From: CAYRGG01 sp964423745
GTDB lineage: Bacteria; Pseudomonadota; Gammaproteobacteria; Competibacterales; Competibacteraceae
Length of the DNA: 6,586 nucleotides
Direction: 5' to 3'
NCBI GenBank assembly: GCA_964423745.1
Contig: CAYRGG010000118.1
Location: forward strand, 1-6,586
How positions within the stretch are numbered: the first letter of the stretch is position 1; each line of letters begins with the position of its first letter. Below the pieces are notes generated by a model that was not told where the DNA came from, did no database searches, and saw nothing but the letters and a program-made list of their open reading frames with translations. Below, in pieces: positions 1-5,814 of this stretch. The position numbers and the translations under genes were made by a program.

Positions 1-59
1 ACCTTATCAGAAAATTTATTACTAATGTCTTCATGTCAGGTGCGGAAAGCCAGCTTTAA

Positions 60-79
60 GTTATTTGTAAGCAAATAAC
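60..79. repeat. AT-rich inverted repeat upstream of the rpsF promoter
   Basis: GTTATTTG (60-67) is perfectly repeated in inverted orientation as CAAATAAC (72-79), with a 4-base spacer. No T-tract follows, so it does not look like an intrinsic terminator. It ends five bases before the proposed -35 box, so it covers about -60 to -41 relative to the predicted start of transcription. That is where an UP element or an activator site would sit. The repeat is plain in the sequence; the function is inferred. Confidence 0.5.
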
Positions 80-84
80 AAGCA

Positions 85-113
85 TTGCGTACCGACATGG
101 TTACGCCTAGAAT
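85..113 (+). promoter_or_regulatory. Predicted sigma70-type promoter of the rpsF operon
   Basis: TTGCGT (85-90) and TAGAAT (108-113) are separated by exactly 17 bases. The -10 box matches TATAAT at five of six positions and the -35 box begins with the conserved TTG. Transcription would start near position 120, giving an untranslated leader of about 79 bases that contains the whole rpsF leader fold. The bases after the -10 box (ACGTGGC) are GC-rich, as is common at growth-rate and stringently controlled ribosomal promoters. The assignment rests on consensus match and position only. Confidence 0.65.
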
Positions 114-141
114 ACGTGGCCCCTATAAACAAACAGTCTTT

Positions 142-194
142 ACTCCTTGTCTCACCCCTCGCAAGGGGAGGCTACCACCATATCCGTAAGGAGT
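142..194 (+). promoter_or_regulatory. rpsF leader RNA, candidate S6:S18-binding autoregulatory motif
   Basis: ACTCCTT (142-148) pairs perfectly with AAGGAGT (188-194), forming a 7-bp outer stem that contains the rpsF Shine-Dalgarno AAGGAG. Inside it, CCCCT (155-159) pairs with AGGGG (164-168) around a CGCA loop, and the hairpin can be extended past an A-A mismatch to about 152-171. The 3' side then has a bulge (172-187) containing CCG at 184-186, next to the outer stem. A CCG presented in a bulge between a stem and a hairpin is the described signature of the S6:S18 complex-binding motif found upstream of rpsF in many bacteria, which imitates the S6:S18 site in 16S rRNA. Binding would stabilise the fold and shut off initiation at the GTG at 199. 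The pairing is read from the sequence; the regulation is inferred from the family. Confidence 0.75.
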
Positions 195-198
195 TATT

Positions 199-621
199 GT
201 GCGACACTACGAAATTATGTTTTTAGTTCATCCCGACCAAAGCGAGCAAGTTTCTGCTATGGTGGATCGTTATCGCCGTATGATTGAAGAAGATGGCGGC
301 AAAATTCATCGACTTGAAGATTTGGGTCGACGCCAATTGGCTTATCCAATCAATAAAATTCTTAAAGCGCACTACGTATTGATGAACGTGGAATGTACTC
401 AGCAGGCTCTAGATGAACTGGAAAGCGCTTTTCGATTTAACGATGCCGTCATTCGCAACATCTTTATAAATCGTCCAGGTCCAGATACTGAACCTTCTCC
501 GTTAGTTAAACCTAAAGATGAGCGCGATAGTCGAGTTGACACCGATTTTTCAACTGATACGGGTGCTGCCACGCATAGTGATGAGGAGCAAAAAGATGTT
601 GAGGATGCGTCTGGCTCCTAG
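199..621 (+). CDS. rpsF: 30S ribosomal protein S6
   Basis: This is ribosomal protein S6, which sits on the platform of the 30S subunit as a heterodimer with S18. The N-terminus MRHYEIMFLVHPDQSEQ and the segments IHRLEDLGRRQLAYPINK and AHYVLMNVE closely match E. coli S6, as does the FRFNDAVIRN stretch near residue 80. The S6 fold covers about residues 1-95. The rest is a low-complexity acidic tail, making 140 residues against about 131-135 in E. coli. The start is GTG at 199, preceded by AAGGAG at 188-193 with a 5-base spacer; it gives the conserved first residues. The Shine-Dalgarno lies within the outer stem of the leader fold, so translation is probably autoregulated. The tail ends EDASGS, without the terminal Glu-Glu that RimK extends with glutamates in E. 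coli S6. Confidence 0.98.
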   Translation: MRHYEIMFLVHPDQSEQVSAMVDRYRRMIEEDGGKIHRLEDLGRRQLAYPINKILKAHYVLMNVECTQQALDELESAFRFNDAVIRNIFINRPGPDTEPSPLVKPKDERDSRVDTDFSTDTGAATHSDEEQKDVEDASGS

Positions 622-650
622 ATTAAACTATATCTTTCGCAATGGAGTCA
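612..650 (+). promoter_or_regulatory. Possible coupling helix across the rpsF stop and priB start
   Basis: TGGCTCC (612-618), the last bases before the rpsF stop, can pair with GGAGTCA (644-650), which begins at the G of the priB start codon. The helix is 7 bp with one G-U pair and a 25-base loop. GGAG (644-647) could instead pair with CTCC (652-655). No Shine-Dalgarno precedes the priB ATG, so opening of this structure by ribosomes finishing rpsF could drive priB translation. This is a weak inference from short complementarity. Confidence 0.3.
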
Positions 651-968
651 GCTCCCCTTTGCGTTGACAATAGTATTGTGCTTGCTGGACAAGTTATTCG
701 CACTAACGAAACGCGTTTTTCCCCTGCTGGATTACCCATTGGTCGCTTTACCTTAGAGCATTATTCTCAGCAGTGGGAAGCTGATCGATCTAGAAAAGTC
801 CGCTGCCGTGTTCAGGTAGTCGCTTGTGGGCAAAAGCTGGTTCAACAAGCAAATCAGTTGGCGCCAGGGATCATGGTGCGGGTAAGAGGATTTATCAGTC
901 GTGCTAATGCCCGTTATGGAGAGTCGCGACTGGTTGTGCATGCAAATCAGATTGAATTATTACGTTAA
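642..968 (+). CDS. priB: Primosomal replication protein N (PriB)
   Basis: PriB is a small single-strand DNA-binding OB-fold protein, a dimer that stabilises PriA on DNA and helps load the DnaB helicase when stalled forks restart. The 108-residue product aligns with E. coli PriB: VLAGQV near the start, SPAGLPIGRFTLEH at about 27-40, VRGFISRANARYG at about 80-93 and the terminal LVVHANQIELL. Its place between rpsF and rpsR is the classic location in gamma- and betaproteobacteria. The ATG lies 20 bases after the rpsF stop and has no recognisable Shine-Dalgarno. It gives about seven extra N-terminal residues compared with E. coli, and the codon aligned with the E. coli start is GTT, so 642 is the best available start. 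Translation is probably coupled to rpsF. It could be labelled a generic SSB-like protein, but length, motifs and position favour PriB. Confidence 0.93.
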   Translation: MESAPLCVDNSIVLAGQVIRTNETRFSPAGLPIGRFTLEHYSQQWEADRSRKVRCRVQVVACGQKLVQQANQLAPGIMVRVRGFISRANARYGESRLVVHANQIELLR

Positions 969-987
969 CTAAACGAGGACGATATTT

Positions 988-1212
988 ATGGCACGTTTTT
1001 TTCGTCGCAAGAAGTTTTGTCGGTTTACTGCCGAGGGTGTCAAAGAAATTGACTATAAAGATATTGCTACTTTAAAAAATTACATTAGTGAAACTGGTAA
1101 GATTGTCCCAAGTCGCATTACGGGCACCAAAGCACGTTATCAGCGGCAGTTATCTACAGCCATCAAACGCGCTCGCTATCTTGCCCTGTTGCCCTATTGC
1201 GACCGTCATTAG
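988..1212 (+). CDS. rpsR: 30S ribosomal protein S18
   Basis: S18 is a small basic protein of the 30S platform that binds 16S rRNA together with S6. The 74-residue product is nearly identical to E. coli S18 (75 residues): the FCRFTAEGV stretch, EIDYKDIATLKNYI, the core GKIVPSRITGT and the end RARYLALLPYCDRH. A clear GAGGA (975-979) precedes the ATG by 8 bases. It lies 19 bases after priB, so it is certainly cotranscribed with it. S18 is thought to contact the CCG of the leader motif directly, so this gene supplies half of the proposed repressor. A cysteine replaces threonine near the C-terminus (PYCDRH rather than PYTDRH); I attach no meaning to that. Confidence 0.98.
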   Translation: MARFFRRKKFCRFTAEGVKEIDYKDIATLKNYISETGKIVPSRITGTKARYQRQLSTAIKRARYLALLPYCDRH

Positions 1213-1269
1213 AATCTCTGTTTAAATGTCTGTATGATCATTTCTTAAAATGCGCACTTTATTGTAAGT

Positions 1270-2175
1270 ATGCGGGCCTTAGCGTCTTTTATAATGCGTG
1301 GCCCAGTTCAAGGCGCATGTGTCATTGTCATTGCTGCTGTGTTGCCATTGCTGAGTGTAGTAAGCGGTGCGCCTTTGGCTTTAGTGACCTTACGCCAAGG
1401 AGCTAAGGCGGGAATTGTGGTTGTTGCCATGGCAACCGCATTGGCAGGATTGCTGTTCTGGTTTCTGTTTGATGCATTAGTGCCCCTGCTAGGTCTATTA
1501 GGTTTACTATTGCCGCTATGGGTAGCAGCTTTAGTGCTCAGACATACCTTATCTTTGGCTGTTACCCTAAAAGTTAGCCTACTTATGGCAACGTTGATAT
1601 TGCTAGGGTGCGCGGTATATGTGGGTGACTTGGCTGTTTGGGGCCGAGCGCTGCTTGAGGAAGCGATGGTACCTTTTTTTGAACAGGCTCAGATGGATAC
1701 TGAGCAGAGCACGATGACACAAGTGGGAGTTTACTTAGATCAGCTAGCGCCCATCGCTTTAGGTTTGTTGGTGGCAAGTAGTTTGTTGACGGTGTTATTG
1801 AGTTTATTGCTAGGACGCTGGTGGCAGGCTCTCTTATTTAACCCAGGTGGATTTCGTCAGGAGTTTTATGAACTCCGTTTAGGACAGCCCCTGGCCCTGG
1901 TGGCGAGTCTTGTATTTATAGCGGTTTGGTTGTCAAAGCTTCCGATACTGACTAACCTGGTTCTGCTGATAATTGTAATCTATGCTCTTCAAGGTGTCGC
2001 TTTATTGCATGGTGTCGTCAACAAAGCACACTTAAGTCGCTTTTGGTTAGCAGGATTTTATGTGCTTATGCTGTTTGTGCCGCTATATGTGCTCCTTTTG
2101 CTGTGTTTATCAGGTTTTGCCGATGCTTGGTTGGATTTTAGAGCGCGTGTAAAGTCACCGGGAAAGACGAGTTAG
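1270..2175 (+). CDS. Polytopic membrane protein of the rpsR-rplI interval, YybS/DUF2232-like
   Basis: This is an uncharacterised integral membrane protein of 301 residues. Hydrophobic stretches lie near residues 13-41, 48-66, 69-90, 94-119, 159-181, 207-221, 226-246 and 258-282, suggesting about eight membrane spans. A more polar loop with acidic residues lies at about 126-157. Conserved-looking features are the loop GRWWQALLFNPGGFRQEF (182-199), the basic N-terminal segment MRALASFIMRG and the end GFADAWLDFRAR (282-293). From memory, these resemble the hypothetical protein between rpsR and rplI in Pseudomonas. Bacillus has YybS (DUF2232) in the comparable operon position, so I suggest that family without a database search. 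The start at 1270 is the only candidate after an in-frame stop at 1246 other than the ATG at 1294. It has no good Shine-Dalgarno. No function is known to me. Confidence 0.85.
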   Translation: MRALASFIMRGPVQGACVIVIAAVLPLLSVVSGAPLALVTLRQGAKAGIVVVAMATALAGLLFWFLFDALVPLLGLLGLLLPLWVAALVLRHTLSLAVTLKVSLLMATLILLGCAVYVGDLAVWGRALLEEAMVPFFEQAQMDTEQSTMTQVGVYLDQLAPIALGLLVASSLLTVLLSLLLGRWWQALLFNPGGFRQEFYELRLGQPLALVASLVFIAVWLSKLPILTNLVLLIIVIYALQGVALLHGVVNKAHLSRFWLAGFYVLMLFVPLYVLLLLCLSGFADAWLDFRARVKSPGKTS

Positions 2176-2204
2176 TTTCTAACAATAGGGTTGAGGTTGA
2201 TCTA

Positions 2205-2654
2205 ATGATGGAAGTGATTTTATTAGAAAGAATTGAAAAACTAGGTAATCTTGGTGACCGGGTGACAGTGGCACCAGGTTATGGGCGTAACTTTTTGATT
2301 CCTAAAGGCAAAGCGGCTAAAGCCACAGAAGAAAATATCGCCTACTTTGAAACTCGCCGTGCAGAACTGGAAAAACGTGCTGCGGATTCTTTAGCAACTG
2401 CCCAGGTGCGGGTCGAAGAATTGGCCGATTTGGTGGTAACGCTTGCAGCCAAAGCGGGCAATGAGGGGCGTTTGTTTGGATCTGTCGGTGCCGATGATAT
2501 TGCTGAGGCTGTAACAGCAGCAGGTATTCGCTTAGAAAAGCGAGAAGTGCGTCTCCCTCAAGGACCGATTCGTCAGGTAGGCGAATACGATGTAGGTATT
2601 CACTTACACAGCGATGTGGAAACCCAGATTCGGGTTAATGTCATGGCTGAATAG
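2205..2654 (+). CDS. rplI: 50S ribosomal protein L9
   Basis: L9 binds 23S rRNA near the base of the L1 stalk, projects from the 50S surface and helps maintain reading frame. The 149-residue product shows the N-terminal rRNA-binding domain (about 1-52) with EVILLERIEKLGNLGDRVTV and the conserved GYGRNFLIPKGKA. A long charged linker helix follows at about 45-75, then the C-terminal domain with GNEGRLFGSVGADDIAEAV and REVRLPQGPIR. Length equals the E. coli protein. Two adjacent ATGs are possible. The one at 2208 gives the family-typical single Met before EVILL. The one at 2205 has the better spacing (8 bases) from GAGGT at 2193-2197. It lies 29 bases after the membrane protein and is probably the last gene of the ribosomal transcription unit. 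Confidence 0.97.
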   Translation: MMEVILLERIEKLGNLGDRVTVAPGYGRNFLIPKGKAAKATEENIAYFETRRAELEKRAADSLATAQVRVEELADLVVTLAAKAGNEGRLFGSVGADDIAEAVTAAGIRLEKREVRLPQGPIRQVGEYDVGIHLHSDVETQIRVNVMAE

Positions 2655-2702
2655 TTTCTTTCCTTTATAGTAAAACCTCTAGCTTTAACACATTTTGCCA
2701 TT

Positions 2703-2716
2703 ACTTGCCGGTAAGT
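2703..2716. repeat. Near-palindrome in the rplI-dnaB gap
   Basis: ACTTGCC (2703-2709) is followed at once by GGTAAGT (2710-2716), an imperfect 14-bp dyad in which 12 of 14 positions are symmetric. With no loop it would work as DNA rather than RNA, for example as an operator. No factor can be named, and it could be chance. Confidence 0.25.
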
Positions 2717-2728
2717 CGAATGTTGGTT

Positions 2729-2754
2729 ATGCGAGAGCGCAGGCGCATTTTATT
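2729..2754 (+). terminator. Weak candidate terminator after rplI
   Basis: ATGCG (2729-2733) pairs with CGCAT (2744-2748) around a 10-base loop, followed by a T-rich stretch TTTTATT running from 2748. The stem is short and the T-tract is broken by an A, so at best this is an inefficient terminator. It is the only such structure seen between rplI and dnaB. Confidence 0.2.
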
Positions 2755-2787
2755 CTGTTGCTAAGGATTTAAAAGGGTTTTTGTCCA

Positions 2788-2824
2788 TAGCTATTCATCA
2801 TATGACAGCTGCATAAGATAGCTG
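2788..2824 (+). repeat. Nested imperfect hairpin in the dnaB leader
   Basis: AGCTAT (2789-2794) pairs with ATAGCT (2818-2823), extendable by G-U pairs on both sides. Inside it, TATG (2801-2804) pairs with CATA (2812-2815) around ACAGCTG, which includes the palindrome CAGCTG. Together this makes an imperfect stem about 37 bases long, ending 23 bases before the dnaB ATG. A run of seven Ts (2839-2845) lies too far downstream for a standard terminator. It could be a leader RNA structure or a DNA operator; the sequence does not decide. Confidence 0.35.
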
Positions 2825-2846
2825 AAACATTAAATCAATTTTTTTC

Positions 2847-4370
2847 ATGATGACCATGCAGCCTTCAGCGTCCCTTACAAATCAAAAAATGCCGAATACT
2901 GAGGGATTAAGAATTCCCCCCCATTCCATAGAGGCTGAACAGTCAGTGTTAGGTGGACTAATGATGGATAATGCCGCTTGGGATCAAGTGGCAGATCGCA
3001 TAACCGAAGCTGATTTTTATCGCGCCGATCACCGGCTTGTTTTTCAAGCCATCTGTCAACTGGCCCAGCAAAATGCCCCCTTTGATGTAGTCACACTGGC
3101 GGAATGGCTAAAGCGCAATGATCAGCTGGAGAACGCTGGTGGGTTTCCTTACCTTGGGCTGCTTGCCCGGGATACGCCCAGCGCTGCCAATATCCGCGCC
3201 TATGCAGACATCGTTCGAGAACGCTCCATTTTACGGCAGCTTATTGGGGTTGGGACGACCATCGCCGATAGCGCCTACCAGTCCCAGGGACGCAGCAGTC
3301 GGGATCTGCTGGATGAGGCAGAGCAGAAGGTATTCGCCATTGCTGAGCAAGGCGCTCGTGGCCAAGGGGGTTTCACTGGCGTTAAAGAATTATTAATAAA
3401 GGCCGTGGATCGAATCGATACGTTGTTTCAACAAGACAATCCTATTACCGGCCTGCCCACAGGTTGGTTCGATTTCGATGAGATGACAGCCGGTTTTCAA
3501 CCGGGCGATTTAATTATTATTGCTGGTAGACCCTCCATGGGCAAAACCACCTTTGCCATGAATATCGCCGAGAATGTGGCCATCAAATGTCAAAAGCCGG
3601 TGGCCGCGTTTAGTATGGAAATGCCCGCTGAGCATCTTGTCATGCGTATGTTGTCGTCCCTAGGGCGTATCGAGCAACATCGAATCCGCACGGGAAAATT
3701 GGAGGATGAAGATTGGCCACGGTTGACCTCGGCGGTCAGCGTGCTTAATGATAAACCCTTGTTTATCGACGATGCTTCGGCCCTGAGTCCCACTGAAGTA
3801 CGGGCCCGGGCGCGCCGTCTACAGCGGGAATGCGGTGAGCCGCTAGGCTTGATTTTGATAGATTACATTCAGCTCATGCAGGTGCCTGGCAATACTGAAA
3901 ATCGCGCTTTAGAAGTGTCGGAAATTTCCCGCTCTCTAAAAGCGTTGGCTAAAGAGCTTCGTGTGCCGGTGGTCGCCTTGTCGCAGCTTAACCGCAGCTT
4001 GGAACAGCGAGGCGATAAACGGCCTATCATGTCGGATTTGCGGGAATCAGGCAGTTTAGAACAAGACGCTGATTTAATCTGTTTTATCTATCGCGACGAG
4101 GTTTACAATCCAGACAGCGCGGAAAAAGGGGTAGCAGAAATCATCATTGGTAAACAACGTAATGGTCCCATTGGAACCCTGCGATTGACCTTTCTCGGCC
4201 AATACACCCGCTTCGAGAATTATATTCCTGAGATTTTTTCACCCCCAGCCCCGCCAGGGCCTCCTATGGGTTCAGGGATGTCACGCTCTCCCGGTCACGG
4301 AGGATCGCCGTCAGCACCAGGCGCTGCATATTTATCAGCCCAGCCGGGTAACGGTCGTCCCCCAGGTTGA
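2847..4370 (+). CDS. dnaB: Replicative DNA helicase DnaB
   Basis: DnaB is the hexameric 5'-3' helicase that unwinds the replication fork and recruits DnaG primase. The N-terminal domain (about 20-170) begins with IPPHSIEAEQSVLGGLM and contains TPSAANIRAYADIVRER. The RecA-like ATPase domain has Walker A GRPSMGKTT (227-235, Lys233), Walker B ending at Asp339 in LILIDYIQLM, the segment VVALSQLNRSLEQR, and KQRNGPIG (436-443), whose Arg438 matches the trans-acting arginine finger of E. coli DnaB. The frame is continuous through Walker A, so no intein is present. Residues 465-507 form an extra Pro/Gly/Ser-rich tail; E. coli DnaB (471 residues) stops soon after the equivalent of FENY. Start codons at 2847, 2850, 2856 and 2889 are all possible and none has a Shine-Dalgarno; the U-rich sequence ahead of 2847 might favour S1-dependent initiation. 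Confidence 0.97.
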   Translation: MMTMQPSASLTNQKMPNTEGLRIPPHSIEAEQSVLGGLMMDNAAWDQVADRITEADFYRADHRLVFQAICQLAQQNAPFDVVTLAEWLKRNDQLENAGGFPYLGLLARDTPSAANIRAYADIVRERSILRQLIGVGTTIADSAYQSQGRSSRDLLDEAEQKVFAIAEQGARGQGGFTGVKELLIKAVDRIDTLFQQDNPITGLPTGWFDFDEMTAGFQPGDLIIIAGRPSMGKTTFAMNIAENVAIKCQKPVAAFSMEMPAEHLVMRMLSSLGRIEQHRIRTGKLEDEDWPRLTSAVSVLNDKPLFIDDASALSPTEVRARARRLQRECGEPLGLILIDYIQLMQVPGNTENRALEVSEISRSLKALAKELRVPVVALSQLNRSLEQRGDKRPIMSDLRESGSLEQDADLICFIYRDEVYNPDSAEKGVAEIIIGKQRNGPIGTLRLTFLGQYTRFENYIPEIFSPPAPPGPPMGSGMSRSPGHGGSPSAPGAAYLSAQPGNGRPPG

Positions 4371-4393
4371 TGCTTTTTCACTTTGTCCCCTCC

Positions 4394-4413
4394 AGGTAGG
4401 TCGCTTTTGAGTG
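4394..4413 (+). promoter_or_regulatory. Ribosome binding site and GTG start of radA
   Basis: AGGTAGG (4394-4400) lies 10 bases before the GTG at 4411. No ATG in this frame gives a product containing the N-terminal zinc finger, which begins only ten residues in. This supports the GTG start. I see no promoter in the 40 bases after dnaB, so dnaB and radA are probably cotranscribed. Confidence 0.6.
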
Positions 4414-5784
4414 AACAGTAAAGTTAAAACCGTTTACATATGTAATGCCTGTGGCGCTCAGGTTTCCAAGTGGGCGGGCCAGTGTCACGAATGCGGTGCT
4501 TGGAACAGTCTTCAAGAGACGGTTATTACACCGACCAATGCCCGGGACAACCGCTCTATGGGTTATGCCGGCGCCAGGAGCGAAACCGCTGTACAAGCTT
4601 TAGATCAAGTCAGTACCGAGGGAGAGACCCGCTTAGCCACGGGTATTGGAGAGCTAGACCGGGTTCTCGGGAGCGGATTAGTGGTTGGCTCCGTGGTGCT
4701 TATCGGCGGTGACCCCGGTATTGGCAAATCCACCTTATTGCTGCAGACCCTTGCTTATTTAGCCGAAGGTAGTAACACACTTTACGTCAGTGGTGAAGAA
4801 TCCCCCCAACAAGTTAGTCTCCGCGCCCAGCGTTTGAGTTTATCCCGGCAGCGCTTACGGTTGCTACCCGAGACCTGTATCGAGCATGTGTTGAGTGCAG
4901 CCGAACGGGAACGACCCCAGGTCATGGTGATTGACTCCATTCAAACGGTTTTCACAGAACGTTTGCAATCAGCCCCCGGCGCTGTTGCCCAGTTACGGGA
5001 GAGTACCGCACAATTGGTGCGCTTTGCCAAACGCAGCGGCACGGCTTTGTTTCTAGTGGGTCATGTGACTAAAGAGGGTATGATTGCAGGTCCCCGAGTT
5101 CTCGAGCATATGGTGGATACGGTGCTCTATTTCGAGGGCGAGAGCGGTAGCCGATTTCGTGTGCTGCGGGCGGTAAAAAACCGTTTTGGCGCGGTCAATG
5201 AACTGGGTGTATTCGCCATGACCGAAACCGGTCTTAAGGGGGTTAGCAACCCGTCGGCGATTTTTTTATCTCGCCATGATGGGCCCGTAACCGGTAGCGT
5301 GATTATGGTGACGCGGGAGGGTAGTCGACCACTGCTGGTGGAGATCCAAGCATTGGTGGACGAATGTCACGGCGCTTATCCACGACGCGTCACGTTAGGT
5401 TTGGAACAAAACCGTTTGGCGATGCTGTTGGCCGTCATGCATCGCCATGGTGGCGTGGCTTTATATAACCAAGATGTTTACGTCAATGCCGTGGGCGGTG
5501 TGCGCATTGACGAAACGGCCTCTGACCTGCCTGTGCTGATGGCCGCTCTGTCAAGTTTTCGAGATCGCAGCTTACCCACCGATTTGATTGTGTTTGGAGA
5601 AGTGGGGTTAGCCGGTGAAATTCGGCCTGTACCTAACGGTGCAGAGCGCCTTCGGGAGGCGGCTAAACACGGTTTCAAACAAGCCATCGTACCCCATGCT
5701 AACCTGCCTCGTGGGGAAGGGCGTATCGAAGGTATGCAGATAACCGGTGTTAGACGGCTGACCGAAGTACTCAACATCCTATAG
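4411..5784 (+). CDS. radA: DNA repair protein RadA (Sms)
   Basis: RadA is a RecA-related, DnaB-like ATPase that drives branch migration of recombination intermediates and helps RecA-dependent repair. Domains in order: a C4 zinc finger with Cys11, Cys14, Cys25 and Cys28; a RecA-like ATPase with Walker A GDPGIGKST (100-108, Lys106), Walker B ending at Asp175 in VMVIDSIQT, and the RadA signature KNRFG (256-260); then a Lon-protease-like C-terminal domain (about 270-457) containing VGGVRIDETASDLPVLMAALSS and FGEVGLAGEIRPV. The length of 457 residues is close to 460 in E. coli, and all motifs are intact. It starts with GTG, 40 bases after dnaB, making a replication and repair pair. RadA is known in other bacteria to work as a hexameric helicase-like motor related to DnaB, which makes the neighbourhood sensible, although physical interaction here is not shown. 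Confidence 0.97.
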   Translation: MNSKVKTVYICNACGAQVSKWAGQCHECGAWNSLQETVITPTNARDNRSMGYAGARSETAVQALDQVSTEGETRLATGIGELDRVLGSGLVVGSVVLIGGDPGIGKSTLLLQTLAYLAEGSNTLYVSGEESPQQVSLRAQRLSLSRQRLRLLPETCIEHVLSAAERERPQVMVIDSIQTVFTERLQSAPGAVAQLRESTAQLVRFAKRSGTALFLVGHVTKEGMIAGPRVLEHMVDTVLYFEGESGSRFRVLRAVKNRFGAVNELGVFAMTETGLKGVSNPSAIFLSRHDGPVTGSVIMVTREGSRPLLVEIQALVDECHGAYPRRVTLGLEQNRLAMLLAVMHRHGGVALYNQDVYVNAVGGVRIDETASDLPVLMAALSSFRDRSLPTDLIVFGEVGLAGEIRPVPNGAERLREAAKHGFKQAIVPHANLPRGEGRIEGMQITGVRRLTEVLNIL

Positions 5785-5814
5785 TGATGGTATTGATTAA
5801 TCTAGCCGCTTCTA

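Noticed and set aside
46..57. AAAGC-CA-GCTTT inverted repeat at the left edge
   Set aside because: The arms are only five bases with a two-base spacer and no T-tract; such repeats are expected by chance, and no gene end is visible for it to terminate.
753..941. Minus-strand open frame within priB
   Set aside because: It is antisense to a well-supported gene, resembles no family I know and has no ribosome binding site context.
1213..1269. Possible promoter or terminator between rpsR and the membrane-protein gene
   Set aside because: The 57 bases are AT-rich but show no stem with a T-tract and no convincing paired promoter boxes.
1197..1406. Plus-strand frame bridging the end of rpsR and the membrane-protein gene
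   Set aside because: It overlaps two supported genes in another frame and its Cys/His/Arg-rich translation is typical of an out-of-frame shadow.
2758..2820. Candidate dnaB promoters, such as TTGCTA (2758) or TTGTCC (2781) with AT-rich sequences downstream
   Set aside because: No pair of boxes combines acceptable spacing with good matches, so I do not annotate a promoter there.
3525..3551. Possible intein at the DnaB Walker A motif, a common insertion point
   Set aside because: GRPSMGKTT is continuous and the total length is explained by a normal DnaB plus a short tail.
4378..4596. Minus-strand frame across the radA start
   Set aside because: It is antisense to the conserved RadA zinc finger region and has no family resemblance.
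5478..5777. Minus-strand 99-codon frame within radA
   Set aside because: Its composition (rich in Arg, Ser and Pro) is the expected shadow of a coding strand; radA explains the region fully.
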